Shown here piece by piece: positions 20,270-30,734 of a stretch of DNA of 64,000 nt. Location: assembly GCF_003583725.1 (NCBI RefSeq), contig NZ_QXTF01000001.1, forward strand, positions 124,001 through 188,000, given 5' to 3'. Each line of letters opens with the position of its first letter. Position 1 is the first letter of the stretch. Origin of the DNA: Sphingomonas edaphi. Its GTDB lineage: Bacteria; Pseudomonadota; Alphaproteobacteria; Sphingomonadales; Sphingomonadaceae. A program made the position numbers and the translations under genes. Under the pieces are notes generated by a model. The model did not search any database and was not told where the DNA came from. It was given only the letters and a program-made list of their open reading frames with translations.

Positions 20270-20306
20270 GGGACTGTGGGTCAAAATCCCCACATTTTCC
20301 CCACAC
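20270..20306 (+). repeat. Right copy of arm-type-like double-box repeat
   Basis: 20284-20306 holds AAATCCCCACA, TTT, TCCCCACAC. It is the direct-repeat partner of 18544-18566 (20 of 23 identical) and is likewise preceded by GGGACT and a G-run. It lies 71 bp from the right core. Confidence 0.65.
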
Positions 20307-20362
20307 CAGTTCATTTTCATTCTGAAGGAAAAACGCCAACAAATTGAATCACTTGGTCAGCT

Positions 20363-20394
20363 GGTCTGCTTAATGAAAGCTGTTTGAGCAGACC
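20363..20394. repeat. Predicted right attachment region (attR) with inverted arms
   Basis: GGTCTGCT (20363-20370) and AGCAGACC (20387-20394) are perfect 8-bp inverted repeats around the core AAGCTGTTTGA (20377-20387). One arm lies on the element side and the other in the old trmFO coding sequence. Confidence 0.55.
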
Positions 20395-20546
20395 ATTTCG
20401 GCGAGCCGGTCGCTCTCGTGCGCGGGCGTCATGTCGCCACCGCCGCGCATTTCGCTGAGGCGGACCTTGAGACCGGCTTCGGCCAACTGCCATGCAGCTT
20501 CGGAACCGGCGAGCCCGCCACCGATGATATGGACGTCATGGGACAT
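20370..20546 (-). pseudogene. Truncated original 5' end of trmFO (58 codons)
   Basis: Starts at ATG 20546 and reads [20 protein letters not shown] and so on to VCSNSFH, then TAA. It is homologous to residues 1-55 of the intact TrmFO with about three quarters of residues identical and one extra glycine. It stops exactly where the 11-bp core and the element begin. The GC-rich codons match the downstream body of the intact gene, so this is the native 5' end displaced by the insertion. It lacks everything beyond the first FAD strand and cannot be functional. Confidence 0.88.
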
Positions 20547-20580
20547 GGCGATCCCCTAGGCGTATCACTACATATGGTCC

Positions 20581-21012
20581 ATGCGCATCTTCACCATCGG
20601 CTACGAAGCCGCGACCATGGACGAATTCCTTCGCGCCTTAACCGAGGCGGGCGTCGAACGCGTCATCGATGTCCGCGCGTTGCCACTTTCGCGCCGTCCA
20701 AGCTTTTCAAAGACCCCGCTACGCAATGCGCTCGCGGAAGCAGGCATCGACTACGTCCACTTCAAGGCGCTAGGCACGCCCGCCGAGGGGCGCGAGGCCG
20801 CACGAAAGGGACGCCATTCGGATCTTAAGCGCATCTACGCTGGCCAGCTCGACTTGCCGGAAGCGGTCGTCGCGGCAGCGCAAATGCGCGAGCTCGCAGC
20901 GGAGAAGCCAAGCGCATTGCTCTGCTTCGAACGCGAACCTGCCGGCTGCCATCGCTCGCTACTGCTAAAAGCCGTGGCGAGCGATGCCGAGCGGGTGGAC
21001 CTATTCGCCTAG
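20581..21012 (+). CDS. DUF488 family protein
   Basis: A 143-aa soluble protein starting MRIFTIGYEAATMDEFL, with the family's IDVRALPLSRRPSFSK segment and the C-terminal LLCFEREPAGCHRSLL motif. The conserved Cys/Glu and Cys-His-Arg residues are thought to form an active or nucleic-acid-binding site; the reaction is unknown. The ATG lies 35 bp from the stub of trmFO and is divergent from it, so this was the neighbour of trmFO before the insertion. The stop overlaps the convergent gene's stop (CTAG). Confidence 0.88.
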   Translation: MRIFTIGYEAATMDEFLRALTEAGVERVIDVRALPLSRRPSFSKTPLRNALAEAGIDYVHFKALGTPAEGREAARKGRHSDLKRIYAGQLDLPEAVVAAAQMRELAAEKPSALLCFEREPAGCHRSLLLKAVASDAERVDLFA

Positions 21013-21479
21013 ACGGCGGCCGGGGCTTCCGGCGCGGTATGGCCGACGATGAGCGCTTCGATGTCGGGGATCGGGCGGCCCGTCATCTCCTTGGGAATTT
21101 CACACACCACCCGCTTTTCCGCTTCCTTGTGGAGCTTCTTGCGGAGTTCGCCCAGTGTCTTGGGCGGTGCGATGATCGCGAGAGCATCGAAATCGTTCGC
21201 TAGCGCCCGACGGTTCACTTCCTCCGCCGCGGAATGCGCCCAGCGATCTTCTTCGAGCTGCTTGAAGTCCGTTTCCTCATAGGTCGAATGACCATAACCC
21301 GCCGACTGTTGAACCGTGCCGGGCGCATCGGTCCTCAGGTCCTTGTTTTCCAGTGCCTCGCGCTCGTCATGCGCTTCCGTTCGAAGGTCGATCTGGTTGA
21401 TGTCACCTTCGTTGCGGAAATAGAGCGTCTTGCGACCATCGGTAACAAGAACGAGGGCGTTGTTGGCGAGCGGCATCAT
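21009..21479 (-). CDS. Host-attachment protein family (baeRF-like)
   Basis: A 156-aa protein matching the family annotated as required for attachment to host cells, a baeRF/eRF1-domain-like fold. It has an N-terminal strand (NNALVLVTDGRKTLYFRNEG), an acidic loop and a C-terminal segment FDALAIIAPPKTLGELRKKL. GAAGGAGA precedes two adjacent ATGs at 21479 and 21476, and the second is slightly better spaced. The family is widespread in free-living alphaproteobacteria, so the name should not be taken literally. It lies downstream of gyrA on the same strand with a 54-bp gap. Confidence 0.8.
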   Translation of the reverse strand: MMPLANNALVLVTDGRKTLYFRNEGDINQIDLRTEAHDEREALENKDLRTDAPGTVQQSAGYGHSTYEETDFKQLEEDRWAHSAAEEVNRRALANDFDALAIIAPPKTLGELRKKLHKEAEKRVVCEIPKEMTGRPIPDIEALIVGHTAPEAPAAV

Positions 21480-21533
21480 GGTCTCCTTCTATGGTTTCCA
21501 TTTCAACGCGCCCGCCGACGTCCCCGTTCCTCT

Positions 21534-24311
<2,778 letters not shown>

Positions 24312-24635
24312 GGAAAAATCCTGTCGTTTCTATTTCTGTCGGTACGCGGAAGAATCGCCAGCACATCGCCGGCTTAACCCCCATGTTTTCCGCTGCTAGC
24401 CGATAGGCAGTCGCGGCGCCACCCCGCGTACGCGCATGTACGCGCGCGAAGGAACGCGGAATGCATCATCGGTCTAGCACCGGTTTCGCGTGGGTTTTCA
24501 AGTGGTTCAATCGCGGTTCATGGGATTGCCGCCATTCGCGCTTCCCGCAATCGGGCAAGCCGTTTATGGGGGCTGCCACTGGATTTTCTAATGCCGGGCG
24601 ACGCTGGTTGATGCCCGGAACGAAAGGAGAGAAAT
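24312..24635. other. Intergenic region between gyrA and the TPR gene (324 bp)
   Basis: No convincing gene. It must hold divergent promoters for gyrA (-) and the TPR gene (+), but I see no clear -35/-10 pair. It contains a GC palindrome at 24425-24444. A short plus-strand frame starting near 24461 lacks coding character and overlaps the TPR start. Confidence 0.6.
24425..24445. repeat. GC-rich palindrome with overlapping direct repeat
   Basis: CGCGTAC (24425-24431) and GTACGCG (24438-24444) form 7-bp inverted arms around GCGCAT. GTACGCGC also occurs twice in direct orientation (24428-24435, 24438-24445). Possible operator in the gyrA/TPR divergent gap. Confidence 0.4.
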
Positions 24636-25871
24636 ATGAAGCTCAATCGAGGCGTGCTGGCTGTCTTGCTGGCCTCTGCATCTGTTGCGGTCGCAGCGCC
24701 GGCTCTTGCCCAGGACAAGCCCGCAGCAGCGGCCCCAGAGCGTAAGTTCAATATTTCGAGCCAGGCACGTAAGGAAATCGTCGCGCTTCAGGAAGCGGTG
24801 AACGCCAATAACACGGCCGCCATTCCTGCTGCCATCGCGGCCGCCAAGGCAAAGGCCAAGACGAACGACGACAAATATGTCGTCGGCCAGCTTGAGCTGA
24901 AGGCCGCCGTTGCGTCGAAGAACGACGCCGCGGTCGCGGCGGCGATCGAATCTGTCCTCGCTTCCGGCGTGGTGGACTCCGCCCAAAGCATCGATCTGTA
25001 CAATAATCTGGGCAGCCTCCGGTCGAATGCCAAACAGTACGACCAGGCAGCTGCTGCGTACGAAAATGCGCTCAAGCTGGACGCGAACAACGTCAATGCG
25101 ATGATCATGCTCGGCGAAGTCCGCAACTCACAGGGCCGTCCGGCGGACGCCGTCGCCTTGTTCCAGAAGGCGATCGGGGCACGCGTTGCCGCCGGCCAGA
25201 AGCCGGAAGAGCTTTGGTACAAGCGCGCCGTTGCGCTCGCCTACAAGGCGAAGAGCCCGGCCGCCGTCACGCTTAGCCGTGATTGGGTCAAGGCTTACCC
25301 GACGCCGAAGAACTGGCGCGACACGATCGTCATTTACCAGACCAACAGCCAGCTGGAAGACAGTGCGCTCATCGACTCGATGCGCCTCGCTCATGCGGCT
25401 GGAGCGCTTTCCGGCGAAAACGATTATTATCGCTTCGCCAATGCGCTGATGCTGAAGGGCTATCCGGGCGAGGCCAAGGCCGTCCTGGAACAGGGCTTTG
25501 CGGCCAAGGCGATCGACAAGTCGAAGGCGACCTTCTCGCAAATGTATGCGTCGGCAACGACCAAGTCGCAGGGCGACCGCGCGTCGCTGGCTGCTTCGGC
25601 CAGCACCGCGAAGGCTGGCGGCGACGCAAAGAAGGTAATGGTGATCGCCGACGCATATTACGGCTACGGTGACTATGCTCAGGCAGCTGACCTCTACCGC
25701 GCCGCGCTCGGGAAGGCCGGCGCAGACAAGGATCTCGTGAACCTGCGGCTCGGCATGGCGCTTGCTCGCTCCGGCGATAAGGCTGGTGCGACCGCCGCGC
25801 TGAATGCTGCCGGTGGCGCGCAGGCCGAGGTTGCGAAACTCTGGCTGACCTACCTCAGCACCAAGGCCTGA
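24636..25871 (+). CDS. Exported tetratricopeptide-repeat protein
   Basis: A 411-aa product with a clear signal peptide (MKLNRGVLAVLLASASVAVA, cleavage after ALA-Q near residue 26) and a strong AAAGGAG ribosome site. The mature protein is helical. TPR-like repeats are visible at about 118-185 (SIDLYNNLGSLRSNAKQYDQ, then NVNAMIMLGEVRNSQGRPAD) and again near the C-terminus (ADAYYGYGDYAQAADLYRAA). It is presumably a periplasmic scaffold; the partners are unknown. The gene is monocistronic and ends at a strong intrinsic terminator. Confidence 0.88.
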   Translation: MKLNRGVLAVLLASASVAVAAPALAQDKPAAAAPERKFNISSQARKEIVALQEAVNANNTAAIPAAIAAAKAKAKTNDDKYVVGQLELKAAVASKNDAAVAAAIESVLASGVVDSAQSIDLYNNLGSLRSNAKQYDQAAAAYENALKLDANNVNAMIMLGEVRNSQGRPADAVALFQKAIGARVAAGQKPEELWYKRAVALAYKAKSPAAVTLSRDWVKAYPTPKNWRDTIVIYQTNSQLEDSALIDSMRLAHAAGALSGENDYYRFANALMLKGYPGEAKAVLEQGFAAKAIDKSKATFSQMYASATTKSQGDRASLAASASTAKAGGDAKKVMVIADAYYGYGDYAQAADLYRAALGKAGADKDLVNLRLGMALARSGDKAGATAALNAAGGAQAEVAKLWLTYLSTKA

Positions 25872-25904
25872 CGACGCCCACGCGTCCTATCGCGAAATGA
25901 TTGG

Positions 25905-25937
25905 GGGCGGCGGGCCGATGGGTCCGCCGCCCTTTTT
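25905..25937 (+). terminator. Intrinsic terminator after the TPR gene
   Basis: GGGCGGCGG (25905-25913) pairs perfectly with CCGCCGCCC (25924-25932) around a 10-nt loop and is followed by TTTTT (25933-25937). It lies 33 bp after the TPR stop. Confidence 0.9.
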
Positions 25938-26034
25938 CATTGTCCCGAAACGGGATGGTTAATCGTCACCCCCTGTCGCCAAGTGCCGGGTGACCCCACA
26001 TCTGGCTCGTAAACGCGAAGGACATTCAACAAAC

Positions 26035-27606
26035 GTGCGCTTCGACGACCGCCTCAAGACCGTGATGACCCAACCGGTGGCGGATGCGCACGACCGGACC
26101 GTCCGGTGGCGTCAGCTCGTGGACCTGCTTTCCCGGCCGCACGACAGTATCGATCCTGCCTTGCTGGACGCCGCGCTGACGATGGTACGCGCGGGCCTTC
26201 GGACCGTGGCCCGGCCGATCCGTGCCGCGACCGCCAGGAGCATTGCGGGCCGGGCAAGCGAGCCGCGCCTGATTGCGATATTTGCTGCCGACCGGCTGGA
26301 GGTCGCGGCTCCGCTACTTTCGTCGGCGAAAATGGACGATAGCGGCTGGGCCGAGGTGACAGCCGCGGCAAGCCCGGAGGTAAGAGCATTTATCCGTTCG
26401 CTGCGCGGCGAGCAGGTGGATTTACCGGTGTCAGGCTCGGGTACCGCGCCAATTCCGGATGAGTCGGAAGAACACGTCCCTTCTATCAGCGAACTGGTGG
26501 CTCGCATCGAACGGCTCAAGGCACGGCGCGAGGAACTTGCGCCGCTCGTCGAGAAGTTCGCGGAAGGCCCTACAGAACAGGCGGTGCCGGCGGTGCAGGT
26601 TCGCGCGCCCGGTGACCCAATGCTGTTCAGTTGGGAATGCGACGCATCGGGTCAGATCGGCTGGGTTGAAGGCGCGCCGCGTGGGGCTTTAATCGGGCGC
26701 AGCCTGCCCGGTGACGAGGGGGCGGACAGGAAACTCGTTCGCGCCTTTTCAGATCGGCTCCCGTTCGATGCGGCGTCGCTCACCATTGCCACCCCGGCGA
26801 TAGAAGGGGAGTGGCGGCTTAGCGGGATTCCAGCCTTTTCGCCGGTTGACGGCCGCTTCTTGGGTTATCGCGGTATCGCGCGGCGACAGGGCGAAGAGGA
26901 GCCAGAGCTACCCGCGCCCAGGCGTCAAATGGCGCTGGCCAATGACGCGGAATCTCTTCGCGAAACCATTCACGAGATCAAGACCCCGCTCAACGCCATC
27001 ATCGGCTTCGCCGAAATCATCGATGGCCAATATCTGGGACCTGCCCATCGCAGCTACCGCCATCGCGCAGCCGAGATCGTGTTGCAGGCGCGGATCTTGT
27101 TAGCGGCGATCGAGGATCTCGATTTTGCAGCACAGGTGCAGACAGGCACGGCGGCAAGGAGGCCGCCCGAGCCGCTTCGGGATTTCCTGCCTGCGACGAT
27201 TGAGGCACTAGCGGCAAAGGCGCTGGAACGTGGCGTACACCTGCGCGTCGCGCCGGTTTCGGAAGATCATCGCTACCTGCTCGACCGCGATCTGACGGAG
27301 CGGCTGTTGCGCCGGTTGCTTGGCGCGATGCTCGATGCGTCGGCTGCCGATGAAACGATCAAGGTCGATGTTCGAGAAGATCGAGGCAAATGCCACTTCG
27401 CCGTTACCCGCCCACAGGCGACCCATCACCTGACAGACCGGCAGATGCTCGACCCGTCGCACCAATTGGCGGGTGAGGATGCCTCGTCGAAGCTTGGCCT
27501 GGGATTCGCGCTACGGCTCGTACGTGGTCTCGTTCGGCTCGCGGGCGGAACGTTGCGCTTTACAGCCGAGCAGGTTGTCTTGGCCATTCCAGCCACCAAG
27601 GCGTGA
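26035..27606 (+). CDS. Histidine-kinase-like protein with degenerate ATP-binding domain
   Basis: A 523-aa soluble protein from GTG 26035 (AAGGA 11 bases upstream; GTG 25990 and ATG 26065 are alternatives). Residues ~200-290 look PAS-like (LFSWECDASGQIGWVEG). An H-box lies at His313 (IHEIKTPLNAIIGFAEII), followed by a second dimerisation helix. In the catalytic domain the N-box reads LLGAMLDASAADE without the usual Asn, and the D-x-G-x-G motif is missing. Only a G2-like GLGFALRLVRGLV remains. It therefore probably does not autophosphorylate and may act as a phosphotransfer or phosphatase protein, as ChpT-type proteins do. No response regulator is adjacent. Confidence 0.8.
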   Translation: MRFDDRLKTVMTQPVADAHDRTVRWRQLVDLLSRPHDSIDPALLDAALTMVRAGLRTVARPIRAATARSIAGRASEPRLIAIFAADRLEVAAPLLSSAKMDDSGWAEVTAAASPEVRAFIRSLRGEQVDLPVSGSGTAPIPDESEEHVPSISELVARIERLKARREELAPLVEKFAEGPTEQAVPAVQVRAPGDPMLFSWECDASGQIGWVEGAPRGALIGRSLPGDEGADRKLVRAFSDRLPFDAASLTIATPAIEGEWRLSGIPAFSPVDGRFLGYRGIARRQGEEEPELPAPRRQMALANDAESLRETIHEIKTPLNAIIGFAEIIDGQYLGPAHRSYRHRAAEIVLQARILLAAIEDLDFAAQVQTGTAARRPPEPLRDFLPATIEALAAKALERGVHLRVAPVSEDHRYLLDRDLTERLLRRLLGAMLDASAADETIKVDVREDRGKCHFAVTRPQATHHLTDRQMLDPSHQLAGEDASSKLGLGFALRLVRGLVRLAGGTLRFTAEQVVLAIPATKA

Positions 27607-27612
27607 CGCGCC

Positions 27613-27689
27613 TGGTGGGCCCGGCAGGACTCGAACCCGCAACCAAGCCGTTATGAGCGGCCAGCTCTAACCAATTGAGCTACAGGCCC
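27613..27689 (-). tRNA. tRNA with CAU anticodon, assigned tRNA-Ile2
   Basis: 77 nt with CCA encoded. The acceptor arms GGGCCTG and CGGGCCC pair, and D-stem GCTC/GAGC and T-stem GCGGG/CCTGC are intact. The anticodon loop is CTCATAA, giving CAU. The anticodon stem plus following CTTGG match the minor isoleucine tRNA (lysidine-modified by TilS, reading AUA) better than elongator or initiator Met. The 3' end lies 6 bp after the kinase-like gene's stop, on the opposite strand. Confidence 0.85.
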
Positions 27690-27762
27690 CACCGTGCGCT
27701 TCGGACACCGAGCGTCGTAGGAGCCGCGTGGTGGCCGCCCCCGGACGATTCGTCGCGGAGGT

Positions 27763-27839
<77 letters not shown>

Positions 27840-27880
27840 ACTTGGGAGCCGCCTAGCAGCGCACTGCGGAGGCGAAAAGT

Positions 27881-28150
27881 CTAATTCGCGTTGGCGGTCG
27901 CAGTATCGCCGTTTGTTTTGACGTCGACGTCGACATCTACATTGTCGACCTTGTTTTCAACCTTGTCTGCCGTGGCCTGCACGTCATTGCTAACCTTGCC
28001 GGCAAGGTCCTCGGCAGTATTGGCGGCATCTGCAATGCCGTTTTCCGCGACATCCTGATTGTACTGTACCGTGACCTGGTCGTTCTGGTCATCGGTCGTC
28101 ACCTGGCACGCGCCGAGCGCGAGGAGGGGAAGGGCAATGAAAAGACGCAT
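27881..28150 (-). CDS. Small acidic putative lipoprotein
   Basis: An 89-aa protein from ATG 28150 (GGAGA upstream). A short signal peptide [15 protein letters not shown] ends in a lipobox LGAC with Cys15. The mature part is Asp/Asn/Val-rich with heptad-like acidic repeats ([20 protein letters not shown]) and is probably helical or disordered. It lies 32 bp downstream of the M28 peptidase gene on the same strand. Function unknown. Confidence 0.75.
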   Translation of the reverse strand: MRLFIALPLLALGACQVTTDDQNDQVTVQYNQDVAENGIADAANTAEDLAGKVSNDVQATADKVENKVDNVDVDVDVKTNGDTATANAN

Positions 28151-28182
28151 GATCGTTCTCCGGAAATGGCAGTCCGGAAGGG

Positions 28183-29562
28183 TCAACGCCGCTTGGACCG
28201 TTTCGGCTCCTCAATGCCGCCAGAAAGCACCGCGAGGACCGCAGTCCACGCCGCGACATTCTGACGAAGTTGAGCCGGATCGACCTTGTCGAGAGTGTCG
28301 TTCGCCGTGTGATGGATGTCGAAATAGCGGGTGCCGTCCTGGCTCAGCCCGACACCGGGCATTCCATCTGCCAGCATCGGGCCGATATCCGATCCTTCAG
28401 CTTGTTCGAACGATCCCGTGACGATTCCCAACGGGGCTAGCGCTTTGCCAATCGCTTCCGCTTCGGCGCGACGCGCCGTGCCCAGCTTGGAGTTGACGCG
28501 ATAGATGCGGTCGGCGCCGAAATCGCTTTCCATCAGCGCGTGGTGCGGCTCCTTGCCGTGGCGGGCGCGATAGTCGAGGCCGCCGAACAGGCCGACTTCC
28601 TCCGCGCCGAACCAGACGATCCGAATCGTACGAAGCGGCCGGCCGGCGTCCATAATGCGCTTGGCGGCTGCTGCGGCGATTGCGACACCCGACGCATCAT
28701 CGATTGCGCCGGTACCCTGGTCCCAACTATCGAGGTGGCCGCTCACCAGGATCGGCGGCAACGAGGGGTCCCGCCCGGGAACCTCGGCGATGACATTGCC
28801 TGACTGGCGCGTGCCAACACTCTTGCTGACAAGCACCAGGCGCATGGTCACCGGTTTGCCCCGCTTGATGATCCGCATCATCTGCTCGGCGTCGGGAACG
28901 GATAGCGCGCCGGCGGGAATGGGCTTAGCGCCGTTGTCGAACGACATGACGCCAGTGTGCGGCAGTCGATCATGGTCCGTGCCGACCGACCGGATGACAA
29001 TGGCGATCGCGCCTTTCTGCGACGCAAGGGTCGGTCCCTGGCGACGGGGTGCACCGAACTGACCGTATCCCGATCCGTCCTGGTTCGCCATCATCCGGTG
29101 GTCGATGAAAACAATCTTGCCCCGGACCGCGCTATCCGGCGCTGCGCGCAGCGCATCAACGCTGTCGAAGGCCACCACTTCGCCGCTGACACCCTGTGGC
29201 CCGGTCGACGCGCTGTTGCCCAGTGCGGCCACGACCATCTTCTGGGGGAAGGGTTCGATGATTTCAGCGCTTTCCTCCCCGCGAGTCCAGACCGGCATGT
29301 CAAACGGCTCGATGCGGGCATTCGCAAAACCCATGGCGGTCAGCTTTCGGACCGCCCAGTCTCGTGCCCGCGCCTCTGCCTCCGTACCGGCGAGCCGAGG
29401 CCCGACTTCCGTCGTTAGCCCTTCCGTGATGTCCCAGGCATATTGGTCGCTTTCCAGCGCGGCGTCGCGCAGTAAACCAATGCGCTCTGGGCTCGGGATC
29501 GTTTGGGCGGGGAGGGCGGAAGCGGTGGACAGCAGAGCGGCTGCAACAAGCGTGCGGATCAT
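28183..29562 (-). CDS. Exported M28 family zinc aminopeptidase
   Basis: A 459-aa product from ATG 29562, with signal peptide MIRTLVAAALLSTASALPAQ. A protease-associated-type insert lies at about 125-230. The M28 zinc ligands are present: His and Asp in SGHLDSWDQGTGAIDDASG, the catalytic/ligand Glu pair in FGAEEVGLFGG, Asp in ESDFGAD and the last His in FDIHHTANDT. It is predicted to trim peptides or dipeptides in the periplasm. The family also includes glutamate carboxypeptidase-type enzymes, so exact specificity is unknown. Confidence 0.92.
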   Translation of the reverse strand: MIRTLVAAALLSTASALPAQTIPSPERIGLLRDAALESDQYAWDITEGLTTEVGPRLAGTEAEARARDWAVRKLTAMGFANARIEPFDMPVWTRGEESAEIIEPFPQKMVVAALGNSASTGPQGVSGEVVAFDSVDALRAAPDSAVRGKIVFIDHRMMANQDGSGYGQFGAPRRQGPTLASQKGAIAIVIRSVGTDHDRLPHTGVMSFDNGAKPIPAGALSVPDAEQMMRIIKRGKPVTMRLVLVSKSVGTRQSGNVIAEVPGRDPSLPPILVSGHLDSWDQGTGAIDDASGVAIAAAAAKRIMDAGRPLRTIRIVWFGAEEVGLFGGLDYRARHGKEPHHALMESDFGADRIYRVNSKLGTARRAEAEAIGKALAPLGIVTGSFEQAEGSDIGPMLADGMPGVGLSQDGTRYFDIHHTANDTLDKVDPAQLRQNVAAWTAVLAVLSGGIEEPKRSKRR

Positions 29563-29619
29563 GATGCATGGGCTAGCCAGCGTTGACCCCGCTGTCACCG
29601 CCGTTTGTCGAAAAAGTCG

Positions 29620-30690
29620 TCACAATAATCGTAACTGATCGCCCTGCGGTGGTTCGAAACGGTCGCGGCGAAGGGCGAAGCGCGCCTGTGGCAAACCGTA
29701 TCGCTTCGTAGCTTTTTCGAAACGAGTGCGGAGGAGGTCGGCCCACACGCCTTGGCCACGCATCCGGCTGAAGAAATTCGGATCGTTGTCCCGCCCGCCG
29801 CGGATCGAATTAATCGTGGCCATCACCTTTCCAGCTCGATCGGGGTAATGCTCGTCCAGCCACGCTCGAAAGAGCGGGGCCACCTCGTGCGGCAGTCGAA
29901 CCGGCAACCAGAATGCGCCGCGCGCTCCAGCCTCTGCCGCCGCGGCGACGATGCTTTCCATCTCATGATCGGTGATTTGCGGAACCACCGGCGCGATCGA
30001 CACGAACGCGGGGACGCCAGCTTCAATCAGAGTCCGAATGGCGGCAAGGCGCTTGCGGGGCGCGGGAGCCCGTGGCTCTAACGTCTTATGGATTTTCGGG
30101 TCGAGCGTCGTCACCGAAATGGCCACGGATGCAATGCCCAGTTTGGCCGCAGGTGCAATGATGTCCAGATCGCGAAGAACTCGGTCGGATTTGGTCGTGA
30201 TCGTGAAGGGATGCTTCGTTTCCAGCAGCAGTTCGAGGACCGATCTCGTTACTTGCCAATGCTCCTCGATGGGTTGGTAGGGATCGGTGTTGGTGCCGAG
30301 CGCTATCGGCGCGGCCTCATAGCCTGGACGCGACAGCGCCGCGTGAAGAAGCTTGGCTGCATCAGGCTTAACGAACAGCCGGCTTTCAAAGTCCAAACCG
30401 GGCGACAAGTCGTGATAGGCGTGGGTTGGCCGCGCGAAGCAGTAGATGCATCCATGCTCGCACCCTCGATACGGATTGACCGACCTGTCGAACCCGATGT
30501 CCGGCGAGCTGTTCCTGGTCAAAATCGACCTGGGCTTCTCCACTGTCACGGTCGTCCGGCGCGGGACGATTCCGTCGAGGCTCTCGACACTATCCAGCCA
30601 GTCGCCCTCGACCAGCCGCTCTTTCAGGTTGAAGCGGGTGGGAGTGGCGTTGCGCGGCGCTCCGCGCCCCTGAATCGACTCGACCGGCAT
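29620..30690 (-). CDS. PA0069-type radical SAM protein
   Basis: A 356-aa protein from ATG 30690 (MPVESIQGRGAPRN), where family members begin. The frame is open far upstream, but that part overlaps the transglycosylase gene. The radical SAM cluster motif is GCEHGCIYCFARPTH (Cys-x3-Cys-x2-Cys). This family of SplB-related radical SAM proteins starts with a typical GRGAxxNxxxRF motif and lacks a known reaction; DNA-lesion repair has been suggested for relatives. It lies third in a minus-strand run with a UDG-like and a transglycosylase gene. Confidence 0.9.
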   Translation of the reverse strand: MPVESIQGRGAPRNATPTRFNLKERLVEGDWLDSVESLDGIVPRRTTVTVEKPRSILTRNSSPDIGFDRSVNPYRGCEHGCIYCFARPTHAYHDLSPGLDFESRLFVKPDAAKLLHAALSRPGYEAAPIALGTNTDPYQPIEEHWQVTRSVLELLLETKHPFTITTKSDRVLRDLDIIAPAAKLGIASVAISVTTLDPKIHKTLEPRAPAPRKRLAAIRTLIEAGVPAFVSIAPVVPQITDHEMESIVAAAAEAGARGAFWLPVRLPHEVAPLFRAWLDEHYPDRAGKVMATINSIRGGRDNDPNFFSRMRGQGVWADLLRTRFEKATKRYGLPQARFALRRDRFEPPQGDQLRLL

Positions 30691-30734
30691 CTCGCGAGGA
30701 TGCCCCAGTACGTAGAACAAAACAAGAACATCAA

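Larger units (their letters stand above)
18335..20387. mobile_element. About 2.04-kb integrated element in trmFO that supplies a replacement trmFO 5' end
   Basis: The segment is bounded by an identical 11-bp core, AAGCTGTTTGA, at 18335-18345 and 20377-20387. Both copies lie within the trmFO codons for Cys-Ser-Asn-Ser-Phe. To the left of the element lies the GC-rich body of trmFO; to the right lies the GC-rich original 5' end, now a 58-codon stub. The element brings its own trmFO N-terminal codons, near-identical 23-nt double-box repeats near both ends, two overlapping plus-strand genes and one small minus-strand gene, all AT-richer than the surroundings. No recombinase gene is inside, so it resembles a cis-mobilisable or decayed integrative element. 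Boundaries are inferred from one sequence. Confidence 0.8.

Noticed and set aside
21009-21479. Host-attachment name taken as a virulence or symbiosis factor
   Set aside because: The family is widespread in free-living bacteria and nothing around it suggests host interaction.
27613-27689. Elongator or initiator tRNA-Met for the CAU tRNA
   Set aside because: The anticodon stem and CTTGG following it match tRNA-Ile2. Initiator features (C1:A72 mismatch, GGG/CCC anticodon pairs) are absent. Not excluded without a lysidine determinant check.
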